A stretch of 57,604 bases of DNA, taken from contig NZ_PYGA01000037.1 in assembly GCF_003014485.1 (NCBI RefSeq), positions 1 through 57,604 on the forward strand. Reading direction: 5' to 3'. This DNA is from Murinocardiopsis flavida (GTDB lineage: Bacteria; Actinomycetota; Actinomycetes; Streptosporangiales; Streptosporangiaceae). A program made the translations under genes and the position numbers. Under the pieces are notes generated by a model. It was given only the letters and a program-made list of their open reading frames with translations, ran no database searches and was not told the DNA's origin. Shown in pieces: positions 41,544-52,670 of this stretch. How positions within the stretch are numbered: the stretch's first letter is position 1; the number at the start of each line of letters is the position of its first letter.

Positions 41544-42143
41544 CGTCGATGACGCGATCCTCGACGCCGCCCGCGCCTGCGTCGAGGCGTTCGGCGTCCG
41601 CCGCACCACCCTCACCGACGTCGCCCGGCGCGCCGGGGTGAGCCGCCCCACCGTGTACCGCCGCTGGCCCGATGTCTCCTCCCTGGTGGCCGACCTGCTC
41701 ACCCGCGAGCTGCGCGGCATCCTCGCCGCGGCCGCCGTCGAGCGCGGCGCCGTGAGCGTGCGCGAGCGCCTCGTCGGCAACGCGTGCGGCGTGCTGCGCG
41801 GGCTACTGGACCACCCGCTCTTCGCCAAGGTCATCGACCACGAGCCGGAGCTGCTCGCCACCTACGCCTTCCACCGGCTGGGCACCAGCCAGTACGCGGC
41901 GCTGGACCTCGTGCGGCCCGAGATCGAGGCGGGGCAGCGCGACGGCTCGATCCGCGCGGGCGACCCCGAGGCGCTGGCGCGGATGGTACTCGTGGTCGTG
42001 CAGCACACCGCCACCTCCCGCCGGCTCACCGCCGACGCGATGGACGACGGCCTGCTCGTCGCCGAACTCGCCGCCCTCCTCGACGGCTACCTCGCGGCCC
42101 GCTCCGCCGCGCCCGTGAACGCCGCCACCGAACGGAGCCCGCG

Positions 42144-42147
<4 letters not shown>
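41527..42147 (+). CDS. TetR-family regulator of the AGPS/GlpD-like cluster
   Basis: A 206-aa regulator. The HTH (about 8-55) reads ILDAARACVEAFGVRRTTLTDVARRAGVSRPTVYRRW (split: ILDAARACVEAFG, then VRRTTLTDVARRAGVSRP, then TVYRRW). A helical ligand domain follows. It overlaps the dehydrogenase gene by ATGA and is divergent from the AGPS-like gene, the same layout as Rv2250c between Rv2249c and Rv2251 of M. tuberculosis. ATG at 41527 lacks a ribosome binding site. Confidence 0.9.
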
Positions 42148-43676
<1,529 letters not shown>

Positions 43677-43994
43677 TCCCAATGCCGTCGATGTAAGGAG
43701 CCCGGCCCTTCCCACGACCACCCGTGAGCCCCGCGCGCGTCGAAGGCCGCCGCTGCGCGCGAAGCACGAGCGTGCACGAAGCACCACAGGCGACCCGGGC
43801 ACCTGACCCCAACCGCAGACGTGCTGCCGCCAGGAATGCACGACTGGCGGGACCGGTCCAGCGTGGTGCTTCGTGCCGCCGGGTGCTCCGCAGCCGCGAC
43901 GGCAGCCGACCCCCTGTCGGCCGGGTCATCAGCTCGCCCAGGTCATCAGCGGCGTGAGAACACCCTCGCCCCCGTCACGTCAATGGCATTGGTG
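43677..43994. other. 318-bp repeat-containing intergenic region
   Basis: No gene was seen between the convergent GlpD-like and SCO6745-family genes. It contains the inverted repeat 43774-43876 and several GCACGA/TCGTGC short palindromes. Confidence 0.5.
43774..43876. repeat. Inverted repeat, 14-bp arms
   Basis: GCACGAAGCACCAC (43774-43787) is exactly complementary to GTGGTGCTTCGTGC (43863-43876), 75 bp apart, between convergent genes. It is a third intergenic palindromic element in this window, and shares GCTTCG-type phrases with the one at 39808. Confidence 0.6.
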
Positions 43995-44906
43995 CTAACC
44001 GGCCGCTTTCCTGGGTCCGGGGACCAGGCCGGCCGCGACGATCGCGGCCTTGACCGGCGCGAGCAGCTCGATCAGCCGCGCGCACCCCGCCACCCCGATC
44101 GCCTCGAACGGCGGCAGCGACAGCACGTCGGTGCGGTCTTCCAGTTCGGCGCGGATGCTGCGGCCGCGGTCGGTGAGGACGACGGTCTCGGCGTCCGAGC
44201 GGGCCACGATGTCGCGGTCGCGGAGGCGGCCCACCGCGTCGTCCCACTGCTCCCGCGCCCAGCCGCGGGACTTCAGCAGCCACCGGACGTCCCGCTCCCC
44301 CGTGCCCGCGTAGGTGACCGACGCCTCCAGCGGGTCCAGCCCGGCGAAGAGCAGCGCCGCGAGGTGCCCGTCGCCGCGGAACTCGCGCAGCAGGGTCACC
44401 GCGTGCCACAGCACGAGGTGCGGCTCCGTCGGCCAGTCGAGCCCGGCGTGCGCGGCGAACAGCGGACGGCTGTGGCCGAGCGGGGCCGCCGCCGACGCGG
44501 CCGTGCGCGCGAGCTCCGCCGCCTCGGCGATCTCCGGTCCCGCGAGCACCGCGGGGTCGAGCACCGCGCGCAGGCCCTTGTCGACGGCCGTCAGCCGGGC
44601 CGCGACCACGGTCTCGGGCGAGGCGATGCTCCACGCCTTGGGGATGACCATGCGGACCACGGCCGGGTTGAAGCTGGAGAACACCGCGGCCACGGTGTCG
44701 GCGCCCACCGCGCCCATGGCAGCGGAGCGCGCGGCGAAATACCCCATGACCTTGGGTTCCAGGCCGATGTCGGCGTAGGCGGCGAACCGTTCGGGGGCGA
44801 AGTAGACGAACGACGACACCGGTTCGCCCGCACGCCAGACGGAGCGCGCGAGGTCCGGGGTGACCGAGGAGTGTGCGGCGTGCGGGGAGAATGCGGGCGC
44901 TGACAT
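43995..44906 (-). CDS. SCO6745 family protein
   Basis: A 303-aa protein of the actinobacterial SCO6745 family, recognised from the opening LARSVWRAGEPVSSFVYFAPE and the central FAAHAGLDWPTEPHLVLWHAVTLLREFRGDGHLAALL segment, followed by a marR-like C-terminal helix region with LTDRGRSIRAELEDRTD. Family members have a winged-helix-like part but no proven function. ATG at 44906 has weak CGGAGCCGCC upstream. Confidence 0.8.
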   Translation of the reverse strand: MSAPAFSPHAAHSSVTPDLARSVWRAGEPVSSFVYFAPERFAAYADIGLEPKVMGYFAARSAAMGAVGADTVAAVFSSFNPAVVRMVIPKAWSIASPETVVAARLTAVDKGLRAVLDPAVLAGPEIAEAAELARTAASAAAPLGHSRPLFAAHAGLDWPTEPHLVLWHAVTLLREFRGDGHLAALLFAGLDPLEASVTYAGTGERDVRWLLKSRGWAREQWDDAVGRLRDRDIVARSDAETVVLTDRGRSIRAELEDRTDVLSLPPFEAIGVAGCARLIELLAPVKAAIVAAGLVPGPRKAAG

Positions 44907-45380
44907 GGCGGCTCCGAGGTCGGTCCGGGCAGTCCGGCCAAGGCTAACCACCGGGCGGCCGCCCGCAGAAGGGCCCGCCCCGCCCGATTTCCGTACGCCC
45001 CGCCGCGCCGATGGGCCGGGTTCCCAGGAGCCGGAGGGCCGGAGGGCCGGAGGGCGGGACCAGTGGACCGCCGCGCGGCTTGCGTGCACACTGCCGCGCG
45101 GGTGCTGGGGTACCAAGGAATGCCCCGGAGCGACGACACCAGGGGACGAGAGAGGGCCGGGCTGCCGATGACGCCCCTGAGCGTCTTCACGTTGGTGCCG
45201 CCCTTCCCACAGGTCACCTGATTCCCGGCAGCGAGCAAGGCCGCTCAACGGACCGGGGCCGTCCCGCGACCGCGGGGCGGGCGGGGGGCGGGGACTGCCG
45301 GGATCGGGGCGGCGGCGGGTCGGCCCCTGCTCAGCGGGTAGTTTTACCCGGTCGGTCCGATCTGCCCCGGGAGGACTCCG
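44907..45380. other. 474-bp region without a recognised gene
   Basis: It holds a GGAGGGCC tandem run (about 45035-45058) and, 31 bp before the LysE start, the perfect hairpin CGGGTA-GTTT-TACCCG (45335-45350), which may be an operator. A minus-strand frame around 45100-45240 contains VTCGKGGTNVKTLRGVIG but no family is recognised. Confidence 0.45.
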
Positions 45381-46115
45381 TTGTCCGCGTCCATGGTCGC
45401 GTCCCTGCCCGCGTCGCAGTGGGCCGCCTTCGCGGCGGCCGCCCTGGTCTTCGCCGCCGTTCCCGGCCCGAACCAGCTCCTCTCCCTGCGCAACGCCGTC
45501 CAGCAGGGGACGGGCGACGCGGTCGTCGGGCTGGCCGGCCGGTTCACCGCGTTCGCGATCCTGCTCGCCGCGACGGTCGCGGGACTCGGCGCGGTCCTCA
45601 TCGCGTCGGAGACCGCGTTCACCGTCCTCAAATGGTGCGGCGTCGGCTACCTGGCGCTGCTGGGGGTGCGCCTCGTGTGGGGCGCGTGGCGCCATCAGCC
45701 CGCCGGAAAGGCGGGCGGCCGGGCTGATCGATCCAACAGCGACGAGGCGGACGGCCGGGTGGTTGGATCCGGCGGCGAGGCGGGTGCCGCCCCCGACGCC
45801 CCGACCGCGCACCGCACCCGGTGGCGGCTCGTCCGGCAGGAGTTCCTGGTGGCGATGACCAACCCCAAGTCGATGCTGCTGTTCGCCGCCTTCCTCCCCC
45901 AGTTCACCGACCCCGCCGCACCGGCGGCGCCGCAGCTCGCCGCGCTCGGCGCCGGCTACATCGCCATCGAGTTCGCCGTCGCCGTCTGCTACACGGCCGC
46001 GGGCGGGCGGCTGGCGGGGACCGGCCTGACGGCGCGGATCCGCCGCCGCATCGACGCCGGGGCGGGGCTCACGATGATCGGGCTCGCCGGCGCGCTCGCC
46101 GTGGAGCGCCGCTGA
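45381..46115 (+). CDS. LysE/RhtB-family exporter
   Basis: A 244-aa membrane protein with about six helices. The family signature is VFAAVPGPNQLLSLRNAVQQGTGDAV near residue 20-45 (split: VFAAVPGPNQ, LLSLRNAVQQG, TGDAV), and AMTNPKSMLLFAAFLPQF after the central loop. It exports amino acids or homoserine-lactone-like compounds. The loop at about 112-150 is an unusual Gly/Asp-rich insertion encoded by repeat DNA. TTG at 45381 is chosen because GGGAGG lies 8 nt upstream; ATG at 45393 is the alternative. Confidence 0.85.
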   Translation: MSASMVASLPASQWAAFAAAALVFAAVPGPNQLLSLRNAVQQGTGDAVVGLAGRFTAFAILLAATVAGLGAVLIASETAFTVLKWCGVGYLALLGVRLVWGAWRHQPAGKAGGRADRSNSDEADGRVVGSGGEAGAAPDAPTAHRTRWRLVRQEFLVAMTNPKSMLLFAAFLPQFTDPAAPAAPQLAALGAGYIAIEFAVAVCYTAAGGRLAGTGLTARIRRRIDAGAGLTMIGLAGALAVERR

Positions 46116-47574
46116 CGGCCCCCACCCGGCCGAGGTGCGCGGGCACGAACAGCATCAGCACCAGCGCGACCGCCGCAGCGCAGCCCGCGGCGACGAACAG
46201 GTCGAGGTAGGCGGCGAACAAGGGGGCGCCGCCCGTCCCGGCCGGGGTCATGGCCGCCAGCAGTGCGCCGCCGACCGCGCTGCTCAGCGCCGAGCCGATG
46301 TTGCGGGCGACGTTGTTGATGCCGTTCGCCGCGGCGCCCTCGGCGGCCGGGGCGGACGCGGTGACGATGGTCGGCAGCGCGGCGAAGCAGAACGCGACAC
46401 CCATCCCCACGACCACGACGTTGAGCACGACAAGCGCGAGCGAGTCGTTGAACAGCAGCCACATCACGTACCCGGCCACCATCGCCGCGCAGCCCAGCAG
46501 CACCGACGTGCGCGCGCCCCAGCGGGCGCTGACACGCGCCGACACGGGCGCGAGGACGACCATCATCATGCCGATGGGCAGCATGCACAGCCCGGCGACC
46601 GTCAGCGACGTCCCGAAGCCGTACCCGGTGGCGGTGTCCTGCTGGAGGATCGCCGGGCCGGCCATGAAGTTCGCGAACATCGCGAACCCGATGAACATCG
46701 TGGCGACGTTGGTGATCGCCACGGGCGGGCGGCGCAGGGTGCGCACGTCCACGAGGGGGTCGGCGCGGCGCGCCTGGTGCCACGCGAACAGCGGAAGCAG
46801 CACGGCGAACGCCGCGAGCAGGCCGATCGTCCACGGCGACGTCCAGCCCCAGACGCTGCCGTTGGACACCGGCAGCAGCAGTGTGCTGAGCACGGCGGTG
46901 AGCATGACGGCGCCCACCAGGTCGACACGGGCCCGGTGCGCGGGGCGCACCTCGGGCACCGCGACGGCGACGGCGCCGAGCGCGAGCACCCCGCCGATCG
47001 CGCACATCCAGAACAGCACGTGGAAGTCGAACGCCTCGGTGAGCGCCCCGGCGAGCGGCAGCCCGACCGCCCCGCCGATGCCCAGCGACGCGCTGATCAG
47101 CGCCATGCCGGTGCCGATCCGCTCGGGCGGGCTGACGGCGGGGATGATGCTGATGCCGAGCGGGATGGCGACCAGGGAGATGCCCTGGAGCGCGCGCCCC
47201 AGCAGCATCAGCGGCAGCGACGACGCCACCGCGCACACGACCGACCCGGCGACGAGGAACGCGAGCGCGATCAGCAGCAGCCGCTTCTTGCCGAAGATGT
47301 CGCCGAGGCGGCTGAGCACGGCCGTGGAGACGGCCCCGGTCAGGATGGTCACGGTGACCAGCCACGACGCACCGGACGGCGTGGTGCCGAGCGCCGCGGG
47401 GAAGGTCGGCAGCAGGGGGACGACGAGGGTCTGCACCAGGGACGCCGCGAGGCCCGCGACGGCGAGGATGCCGACGGCGCCGCGCACGGCCGAACGCGCG
47501 GGCGGCGGGCCGGGGTCGGCGGCCGACGCCGGGTCGGGGCGTAAATCGTCCAGGGCTTGCTGCTCTACGGACAC
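46069..47574 (-). CDS. MFS drug-efflux transporter, DHA2/EmrB-QacA type
   Basis: A 501-aa, 14-helix transporter. The loop RLGDIFGKKRLLLI between helices 2 and 3 and the motif GIGGAVGLPLAGALTEAFDF (motif C-like, helix 5) mark the drug:H+ antiporter 2 group. The 3' end overlaps the convergent LysE gene by 47 bp. GTG at 47574 follows GAGAGAGCC. A TetR gene lies 145 bp upstream in the same direction with a perfect palindrome between them, a common repressor-pump arrangement. Confidence 0.88.
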   Translation of the reverse strand: MSVEQQALDDLRPDPASAADPGPPPARSAVRGAVGILAVAGLAASLVQTLVVPLLPTFPAALGTTPSGASWLVTVTILTGAVSTAVLSRLGDIFGKKRLLLIALAFLVAGSVVCAVASSLPLMLLGRALQGISLVAIPLGISIIPAVSPPERIGTGMALISASLGIGGAVGLPLAGALTEAFDFHVLFWMCAIGGVLALGAVAVAVPEVRPAHRARVDLVGAVMLTAVLSTLLLPVSNGSVWGWTSPWTIGLLAAFAVLLPLFAWHQARRADPLVDVRTLRRPPVAITNVATMFIGFAMFANFMAGPAILQQDTATGYGFGTSLTVAGLCMLPIGMMMVVLAPVSARVSARWGARTSVLLGCAAMVAGYVMWLLFNDSLALVVLNVVVVGMGVAFCFAALPTIVTASAPAAEGAAANGINNVARNIGSALSSAVGGALLAAMTPAGTGGAPLFAAYLDLFVAAGCAAAVALVLMLFVPAHLGRVGAVSGAPRRARRRARSS

Positions 47575-47655
47575 GCTGGCTCTCTCTCGGGGCGGAATGG
47601 GCCCGGCCGCGCGGCGGTGCGCGCACGCCGGAGGGGGTCGGCTCGGCTGGGGCGG

Positions 47656-47667
47656 TCGGACGTCCGA
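47656..47667. promoter_or_regulatory. Palindromic operator between tetR and the DHA2 pump
   Basis: TCGGACGTCCGA is a perfect 12-bp palindrome 82 bp upstream of the pump start and 53 bp after the tetR stop. It is the likely binding site of the adjacent TetR protein. Confidence 0.5.
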
Positions 47668-47719
47668 TCATTGGATGAAACGGCGCAGCGGGGACTGCGC
47701 GGGCCTTACGGCGAAGAGG

Positions 47720-48382
47720 TCATCGCACCACGTCTGCGAGCGTGGAGTGGGCTTCGTCGAACAGCCGGCGCAGCGCCTCGGGGGTGTCGGCGACGGGGCC
47801 GGCCGCGCCGGTGCGCGGGGCGCGGGCCGCCGCCTCCAGCTTCTCCAGCGCCGCGGCGTACACCGCCATCTGCACGCCCACCGCGATGCGGGGGCGGAAG
47901 TCGGCGGCGGGGTCGACGCCCATGCGCCGGGCGACCTCGTCGACCATCTCGCGCTCGACCCGCACCCGCCGCTCGGCGTTGCGCGCGAAGAGCGCGGGGC
48001 TGGCGCCGACGAGCCGCTGTGCCCTGCGCAGCCACCGGTACTCGGCCCGCGAGGCGGGGTCGTGGCCGGGCGGGAACGAGCGCAGCGCGGCGGCCCGCAT
48101 GGCCGCGACCGGCGGCTCACCGGCGGGGCGGGCGACGAGCTCGGCGAGGAAGCGGTCGTGCTGGCGGCGCAGGAACCAGAGCACGACGTCCTCCTTCAGC
48201 CCGAAGTAGCGGCTGAAGGTCCGCGGGGAGACCTCGGCGGCCGCCGCGATCTCCTCGACGGTCGTGTGCTCGAACCCCTTGTCCTCGAACAGGTCGAACG
48301 CCGCGTCGATGAGGGACTCGCGGGTGCGGTGCTTCTTGCGTTCGCGCAGGCTGTCGGGGTCGTCCTGGGGGCGCTGCGGCAT
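47720..48382 (-). CDS. TetR-family regulator of the DHA2 pump
   Basis: A 220-aa regulator. The HTH reads SLIDAAFDLFEDKGFEHTTVEEIAAAAEVSPRTFSRYFG (about 24-62; split: SLIDAAFDLFEDKGF, EHTTVEEIAAAAEVS, PRTFSRYFG) and the C-terminal MftR-like domain has EYRWLRRAQRLVGASPALFARN. ATG at 48382 is preferred; an upstream in-frame start at 48457 would add a Gly/Pro-rich 25-residue leader. It is encoded upstream of and co-directional with the pump. Confidence 0.85.
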   Translation of the reverse strand: MPQRPQDDPDSLRERKKHRTRESLIDAAFDLFEDKGFEHTTVEEIAAAAEVSPRTFSRYFGLKEDVVLWFLRRQHDRFLAELVARPAGEPPVAAMRAAALRSFPPGHDPASRAEYRWLRRAQRLVGASPALFARNAERRVRVEREMVDEVARRMGVDPAADFRPRIAVGVQMAVYAAALEKLEAAARAPRTGAAGPVADTPEALRRLFDEAHSTLADVVR

Positions 48383-48599
48383 GGCGCCGCCGCCTTCGCC
48401 GGGCGGTGGCGCCTCAGGTCCGAAGGCCGCCGTCAGGGTTCCCGTCACGCCACCCATCCTAATGAATCATGGCAGGCCCGGACAATCGGCGTGCCCTGCC
48501 AGTTTTGTCACTCTGTGCCGCTTCCGCGCGCCGCCCCGTCGCGGCGGGCGGCGCGGCGTTAAGAGCGCGTACAGGTCGCCCCGGTTCCTGTATGGAGCA

Positions 48600-48710
48600 C
48601 GTTAAAACACCCCTTTTGCGGCCAAAAGGGCTGTTCAATCGCATTCCGTGGATCCCGGACGATCAGCGAGAAGGCCCGCTGCCGTGGATCCGCCGGATCG
48701 GAGTGGGCTC
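48600..48710 (+). promoter_or_regulatory. kdp leader region: hairpin and direct repeat
   Basis: CCCTTTT-GCGGCC-AAAAGGG (48611-48630) forms a hairpin in the leader. CCGTGGATCC occurs at 48648 and again at 48682. The region lies between the divergent tetR promoter and the first kdp reading frame; a KdpE site or attenuator is expected. I could not recognise a c-di-AMP riboswitch core. Confidence 0.45.
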
Positions 48711-48794
48711 GTGCTCGACATCGCCTTCGTGGCCCTGACCATCGCGTGCTTCGCGGTGGTCGGGCTCATCGCGCGAGGGGCGGCCCGGCTGTGA
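48711..48794 (+). CDS. Small membrane protein upstream of kdpF, 27 aa
   Basis: VLDIAFVALTIACFAVVGLI then ARGAARL: a single hydrophobic helix followed by basic residues. GGAG lies upstream of GTG 48711 (alternative GTG at 48684). The stop overlaps the kdpF start (GTGA). Similar short membrane ORFs precede kdpF in other actinobacteria. It may be an accessory or leader peptide of the Kdp complex. Confidence 0.6.
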   Translation: MLDIAFVALTIACFAVVGLIARGAARL

Positions 48795-48883
48795 CCGCCG
48801 CCTTCGAGATCGCCGGGCTCGTCCTCGCGGTCGGCCTGCTGGCCTACCTGGTGGTCGCCCTCGTCCTGCCTGAGAGGTTCTAG
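48791..48883 (+). CDS. kdpF: KdpF, small stabilising subunit
   Basis: A 30-aa single-span membrane protein (VTAAFEIAGLVLAVGLLAYL then VVALVLPERF) with the typical PERF end. KdpF stabilises the KdpFABC potassium pump. GTG at 48791 overlaps the stop of the 27-aa ORF, and kdpA starts at the next base after its TAG. Confidence 0.88.
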   Translation: MTAAFEIAGLVLAVGLLAYLVVALVLPERF

Positions 48884-50566
48884 GTGTCCGACATCGTGGC
48901 GGGGCTGCTCCAGGCGTCCCTGCTCTTCTCCATTCTCGCCGCGGTCTACGTCCCGTTCGGCGACTTCATGGCCCGCGTGTACACGGGAACGCGGCACCTG
49001 CGCGTCGAACGCGCGCTGTACCGCGTGTGCGGCATCGACCCCGACGCCGACCAGCACTGGTCCGGCTACCTGCGCGCCGTGCTCGCGTTCTCGCTGCTGT
49101 CCGTGCTCGCCCTGTACCTGCTCCAGCGCACCCAGCAGTGGCTGCCGCTCGCGATCGGGATGGCGCCGGTCGACCCGGACCAGGCGTGGAACACCGCCGT
49201 CTCGTTCGCGGCGAACACCAACTGGCAGTCCTACTCGGGCGAGGCGGCGATGAGCCACCTCACCCAGATGGCGGGGCTCGCCGTGCAGAACTTCCTGTCT
49301 GCCGCGGTCGGCATGGCGGTGGCGGTCGCGCTGGTCCGCGGCCTGATCCGGCGCCGCACCGAGCTGCTCGGGAACTTCTGGGTCGACCTCGTCCGCGGCG
49401 TGTTCCGCATCCTGCTGCCGATCGCCGCGGTCGGCGCCCTGCTGCTGGTGGCGGGCGGCGTGGTGCAGAACCTCGCCGGCCCGGCCGAGTACGCGACGGT
49501 CGGCGGCGGCACCCAGGTCCTGCCCGGCGGCCCGGTGGCGTCCCAGGAGGTCATCAAGGAGCTGGGCACCAACGGCGGCGGGTTCTTCAACGCCAACTCG
49601 GCGCACCCGTTCGAGGGCCCCACCGCGGTCGTCAGCCTGTTCCAGATCCTGCTGATCCTCGTGATCCCGGTCTGCCTGACCCGCACCTACGGCACCATGC
49701 TCGCGCGGTCCGGCGCCGGCACCCGCAGGCACGGCCTGGCGGTGCTCGCGGCGATGGGCACCATCTTCACGCTGTCCCTCGTCGGCACCACAGCGGCGGA
49801 GATGGCGGGCGGCGGCAGCGCGACCCAGGCGGCGGGCGCGGCGATGGAGGGCAAGGAGGTCCGCTTCGGCGAGATGCTGTCCGCGCTGTTCGCCACGGCG
49901 ACCACCGGCACCTCCACCGGCGCGGTGAACTCCTTCCACGACTCGTTCACCCCGTTCGGCGGCGGGCTGGTGCTGCTCAACATGCTGCTCGGCGAGGTCA
50001 CACCGGGCGGGGTCGGCTCGGGGCTGTACGGGATGCTCGTGCTGGCGATGCTCGCCGTGTTCCTCGGCGGGCTCATGATCGGCCGCACCCCCGAGTACCT
50101 CGGCAAGCGCATCGGGCCGCGGGAGATCAAGCTCATCGCGCTGTTCGTGCTCACCACACCGGCGCTGGTGCTCATCGGGACGGGGATCGCCATGGCGCTG
50201 CCCGGCACGCCCGGCGCGATGACCAACGCCGACGTCCGCCCGCACGGCTTCAGCGAGGTGCTGTACGCGTTCGCGTCCGGCGCCAACAACAACGGCAGCG
50301 CGTTCGCCGGGCTGGGCGCCGACACCGCCTTCTTCAACACCGGGATCGGCCTGGCCATGCTGTTCGGCCGCTACCTGCCGATGGTGTTCGTACTGGCCCT
50401 CGCGGGCTCGCTCGCCCAGCAGCAGCCCGCGCCGGCCACCGGGGGCACGTTCCCCACCCACAAACCCCTGTTCGTGGCCATGGTCGTCGCGACGACCCTG
50501 ATCATCACCGGCCTCACGTTCTTCCCGGCCCTGGCGCTGGGACCCCTCGCGGAAGGGCTCAGCTAG
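48884..50566 (+). CDS. kdpA: KdpA, potassium-channel-like subunit
   Basis: A 560-aa integral membrane protein with about 10 helices and four pore-loop repeats. Selectivity-filter-like segments are visible: [40 protein letters not shown] and [12 protein letters not shown]. It binds and conducts K+ while KdpB hydrolyses ATP. GTG at 48884 directly follows the kdpF stop. The length is normal. Confidence 0.97.
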   Translation: MSDIVAGLLQASLLFSILAAVYVPFGDFMARVYTGTRHLRVERALYRVCGIDPDADQHWSGYLRAVLAFSLLSVLALYLLQRTQQWLPLAIGMAPVDPDQAWNTAVSFAANTNWQSYSGEAAMSHLTQMAGLAVQNFLSAAVGMAVAVALVRGLIRRRTELLGNFWVDLVRGVFRILLPIAAVGALLLVAGGVVQNLAGPAEYATVGGGTQVLPGGPVASQEVIKELGTNGGGFFNANSAHPFEGPTAVVSLFQILLILVIPVCLTRTYGTMLARSGAGTRRHGLAVLAAMGTIFTLSLVGTTAAEMAGGGSATQAAGAAMEGKEVRFGEMLSALFATATTGTSTGAVNSFHDSFTPFGGGLVLLNMLLGEVTPGGVGSGLYGMLVLAMLAVFLGGLMIGRTPEYLGKRIGPREIKLIALFVLTTPALVLIGTGIAMALPGTPGAMTNADVRPHGFSEVLYAFASGANNNGSAFAGLGADTAFFNTGIGLAMLFGRYLPMVFVLALAGSLAQQQPAPATGGTFPTHKPLFVAMVVATTLIITGLTFFPALALGPLAEGLS

Positions 50567-52669
50567 ATGTCCACCACCGTCACCCCGGTCCGACCGGAGC
50601 AGGGGCGGGCCGACCGCGCCCGCTCCGCGGCGCCCGGCCGGGCGTTCGCCCCCCGCGGCCTCGTCACGAAGCTGCCCGAGGCGCTGCGCAAGCTCGACCC
50701 GCGCGCCATGGTGCGCCAGCCCGTGATGTTCACGGTGCTCATCGGGTCGGTCCTGACCACCGCCTACTGCATCGCCGAACCGAGCGTGTTCGCGGTCGTG
50801 GTGACCCTGTGGCTGTGGGCCACCGTCGTGTTCGCCAACCTGGCCGAGGCGATCGCCGAGGGCCGCGGCAAGGCCCAGGCCGACGCCCTGCGCTCGGCCC
50901 GCGCCGAGACCACCGCGCGTGCGCTGGTCGACGGCGCGGAGACCGTGGTCCCCGCCGCCCGGCTCGGGATCGGCGACCTCGTGGTGTGCGAGGCGGGCGA
51001 CGTGATCCCCGGCGACGGCGACGTCGTCGAGGGCGTCGCCAGCGTCGACGAGTCCGCCGTCACCGGCGAGTCGGCGCCCGTCATCCGGGAGTCGGGCGGC
51101 GACCGCACCGCGGTCACCGGCGGCACCCGGGTGCTGTCGGACCGGATCGTCGTGCGCATCACCGCCGAACCGGGTACCACCTTCCTCGACCGGATGATCG
51201 CCCTGGTCGAGGGCGCCGACCGGCAGAAGACCCCGAATGAGATCGCGCTCAACGCGCTCCTCGCGTCCCTGACGATCTGCTTCCTGCTGGCGGTCGTGTC
51301 GCTCCAGCCGTTCGCCGCGTGGGCCGGCGGCCCGCAGTCGGTCCCCATCCTGGTGGCGCTGCTGGTCTGCCTGATCCCGACGACCATCGGCGCGCTGCTG
51401 TCCGCCGTCGGGATCGCGGGCATGGACCGGCTGGTGCGCCGCAACGTGCTCGCCATGTCGGGGCGCGCCGTCGAGGCCGCCGGGAACATCACCACGCTGC
51501 TGCTCGACAAGACCGGCACCGTCACCCTCGGCGACCGCCAGGCGCACGCCGTGCTGCCCGCGGACGGCGTGGCAGAGGCGCACCTCGCGTCGGCCGCGCT
51601 GCTCGCCAGCCGCGCCGACGGCACGCCGGAGGGCCGCAGCATCGTGGAGTTCTGCGCCGGCCCGCCCGCCCTGCCCGGCGGCCCGGCCGCCGAGGACGCG
51701 TCGGCCGCGGCGGGGGAGCCCGTGCCGTTCAGCGCGCAGACCCGCATGAGCGGCCTCGACCTGCCCGACCGCCGTGTCCGCAAGGGCGCCGCGTCGGCGG
51801 TGCGCCGCTGGGTGGCGGAGAACGGCGGAGCCGACGACCCCGGCGTCGCGGCCGTCGTCGACCGGATCTCGGCCGAGGGCGGCACCCCGCTGGTCGTCGC
51901 CGAGGCCGACGGCGGCACCGCCCGCGTCCTCGGCGTCGTCCATCTCAAGGACGTCGTCAAGGCGGGGCTGCGCGAGCGCTTCGCGCAGCTGCGCGCCATG
52001 GGCATCAGGACGGTGATGATCACCGGCGACAACCCGCGCACCGCCGCGGCGATCGCAGAGGAGGCCGGGCTGGACGACTTCCTCGCCGAGGCCACCCCGC
52101 AGGACAAGCTCGACCTGATCCGGCGGGAGCAGGAGGGCGGCCGGCTGGTCGCCATGACCGGCGACGGCACCAACGACGCCCCCGCGCTCGCCCAGGCCGA
52201 TGTCGGGGTGGCGATGAACACCGGGACCTCCGCCGCGAAGGAGGCCGGGAACATGGTCGACCTCGACTCCGACCCGACCAAGCTCATCGAGATCGTGGAG
52301 ATCGGCAAGCAGCTCCTCATCACCCGCGGCGCCCTCACCACGTTCTCCGTCGCCAACGACGTCGCGAAGTACTTCGCGATCATCCCCGCGATGTTCGCCG
52401 CGATCGGCGGCTACGAGGGGCTGGCGGCGCTGAACATCATGGGGCTCGCGAGCCCGCAGTCGGCGATCGTGTCGGCGGTCGTGTTCAACGCGCTGGTCAT
52501 CGTCGCGCTGATCCCGCTGTCGCTGCGCGGGGTGCGCTACCGCGCGATGAACGCCGAGGCGATGCTCCGCCGCAACCTGCTGGTCTACGGCGTCGGCGGG
52601 CTCGTCACGCCGTTCATCGGCATCAAGCTCATCGACCTCGTCGTCATGTTCATCCCCGGAATGGTGTGA
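50567..52669 (+). CDS. kdpB: KdpB, P-type ATPase subunit
   Basis: A 700-aa P-type ATPase. The phosphorylation motif is DKTGT with Asp314, the actuator TGES lies at 166-169, the intramembrane PTTIG at 271-275 and the hinge [13 protein letters not shown] near residue 530. The Ser of TGES, whose phosphorylation inhibits KdpB in E. coli, sits at 169 (TGESAPV), so K+-dependent inhibition may be conserved. It starts immediately after the kdpA stop. Confidence 0.97.
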   Translation: MSTTVTPVRPEQGRADRARSAAPGRAFAPRGLVTKLPEALRKLDPRAMVRQPVMFTVLIGSVLTTAYCIAEPSVFAVVVTLWLWATVVFANLAEAIAEGRGKAQADALRSARAETTARALVDGAETVVPAARLGIGDLVVCEAGDVIPGDGDVVEGVASVDESAVTGESAPVIRESGGDRTAVTGGTRVLSDRIVVRITAEPGTTFLDRMIALVEGADRQKTPNEIALNALLASLTICFLLAVVSLQPFAAWAGGPQSVPILVALLVCLIPTTIGALLSAVGIAGMDRLVRRNVLAMSGRAVEAAGNITTLLLDKTGTVTLGDRQAHAVLPADGVAEAHLASAALLASRADGTPEGRSIVEFCAGPPALPGGPAAEDASAAAGEPVPFSAQTRMSGLDLPDRRVRKGAASAVRRWVAENGGADDPGVAAVVDRISAEGGTPLVVAEADGGTARVLGVVHLKDVVKAGLRERFAQLRAMGIRTVMITGDNPRTAAAIAEEAGLDDFLAEATPQDKLDLIRREQEGGRLVAMTGDGTNDAPALAQADVGVAMNTGTSAAKEAGNMVDLDSDPTKLIEIVEIGKQLLITRGALTTFSVANDVAKYFAIIPAMFAAIGGYEGLAALNIMGLASPQSAIVSAVVFNALVIVALIPLSLRGVRYRAMNAEAMLRRNLLVYGVGGLVTPFIGIKLIDLVVMFIPGMV

Positions 52670-52670
52670 G

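Noticed and set aside
48544-48710. Possible c-di-AMP riboswitch in the kdp leader
   Set aside because: I could not find the conserved core; only a simple hairpin and a short direct repeat are visible.
49000-52000. Long minus-strand open frames opposite kdpA and kdpB
   Set aside because: Antisense shadows caused by high GC at third codon positions; low-complexity translation.
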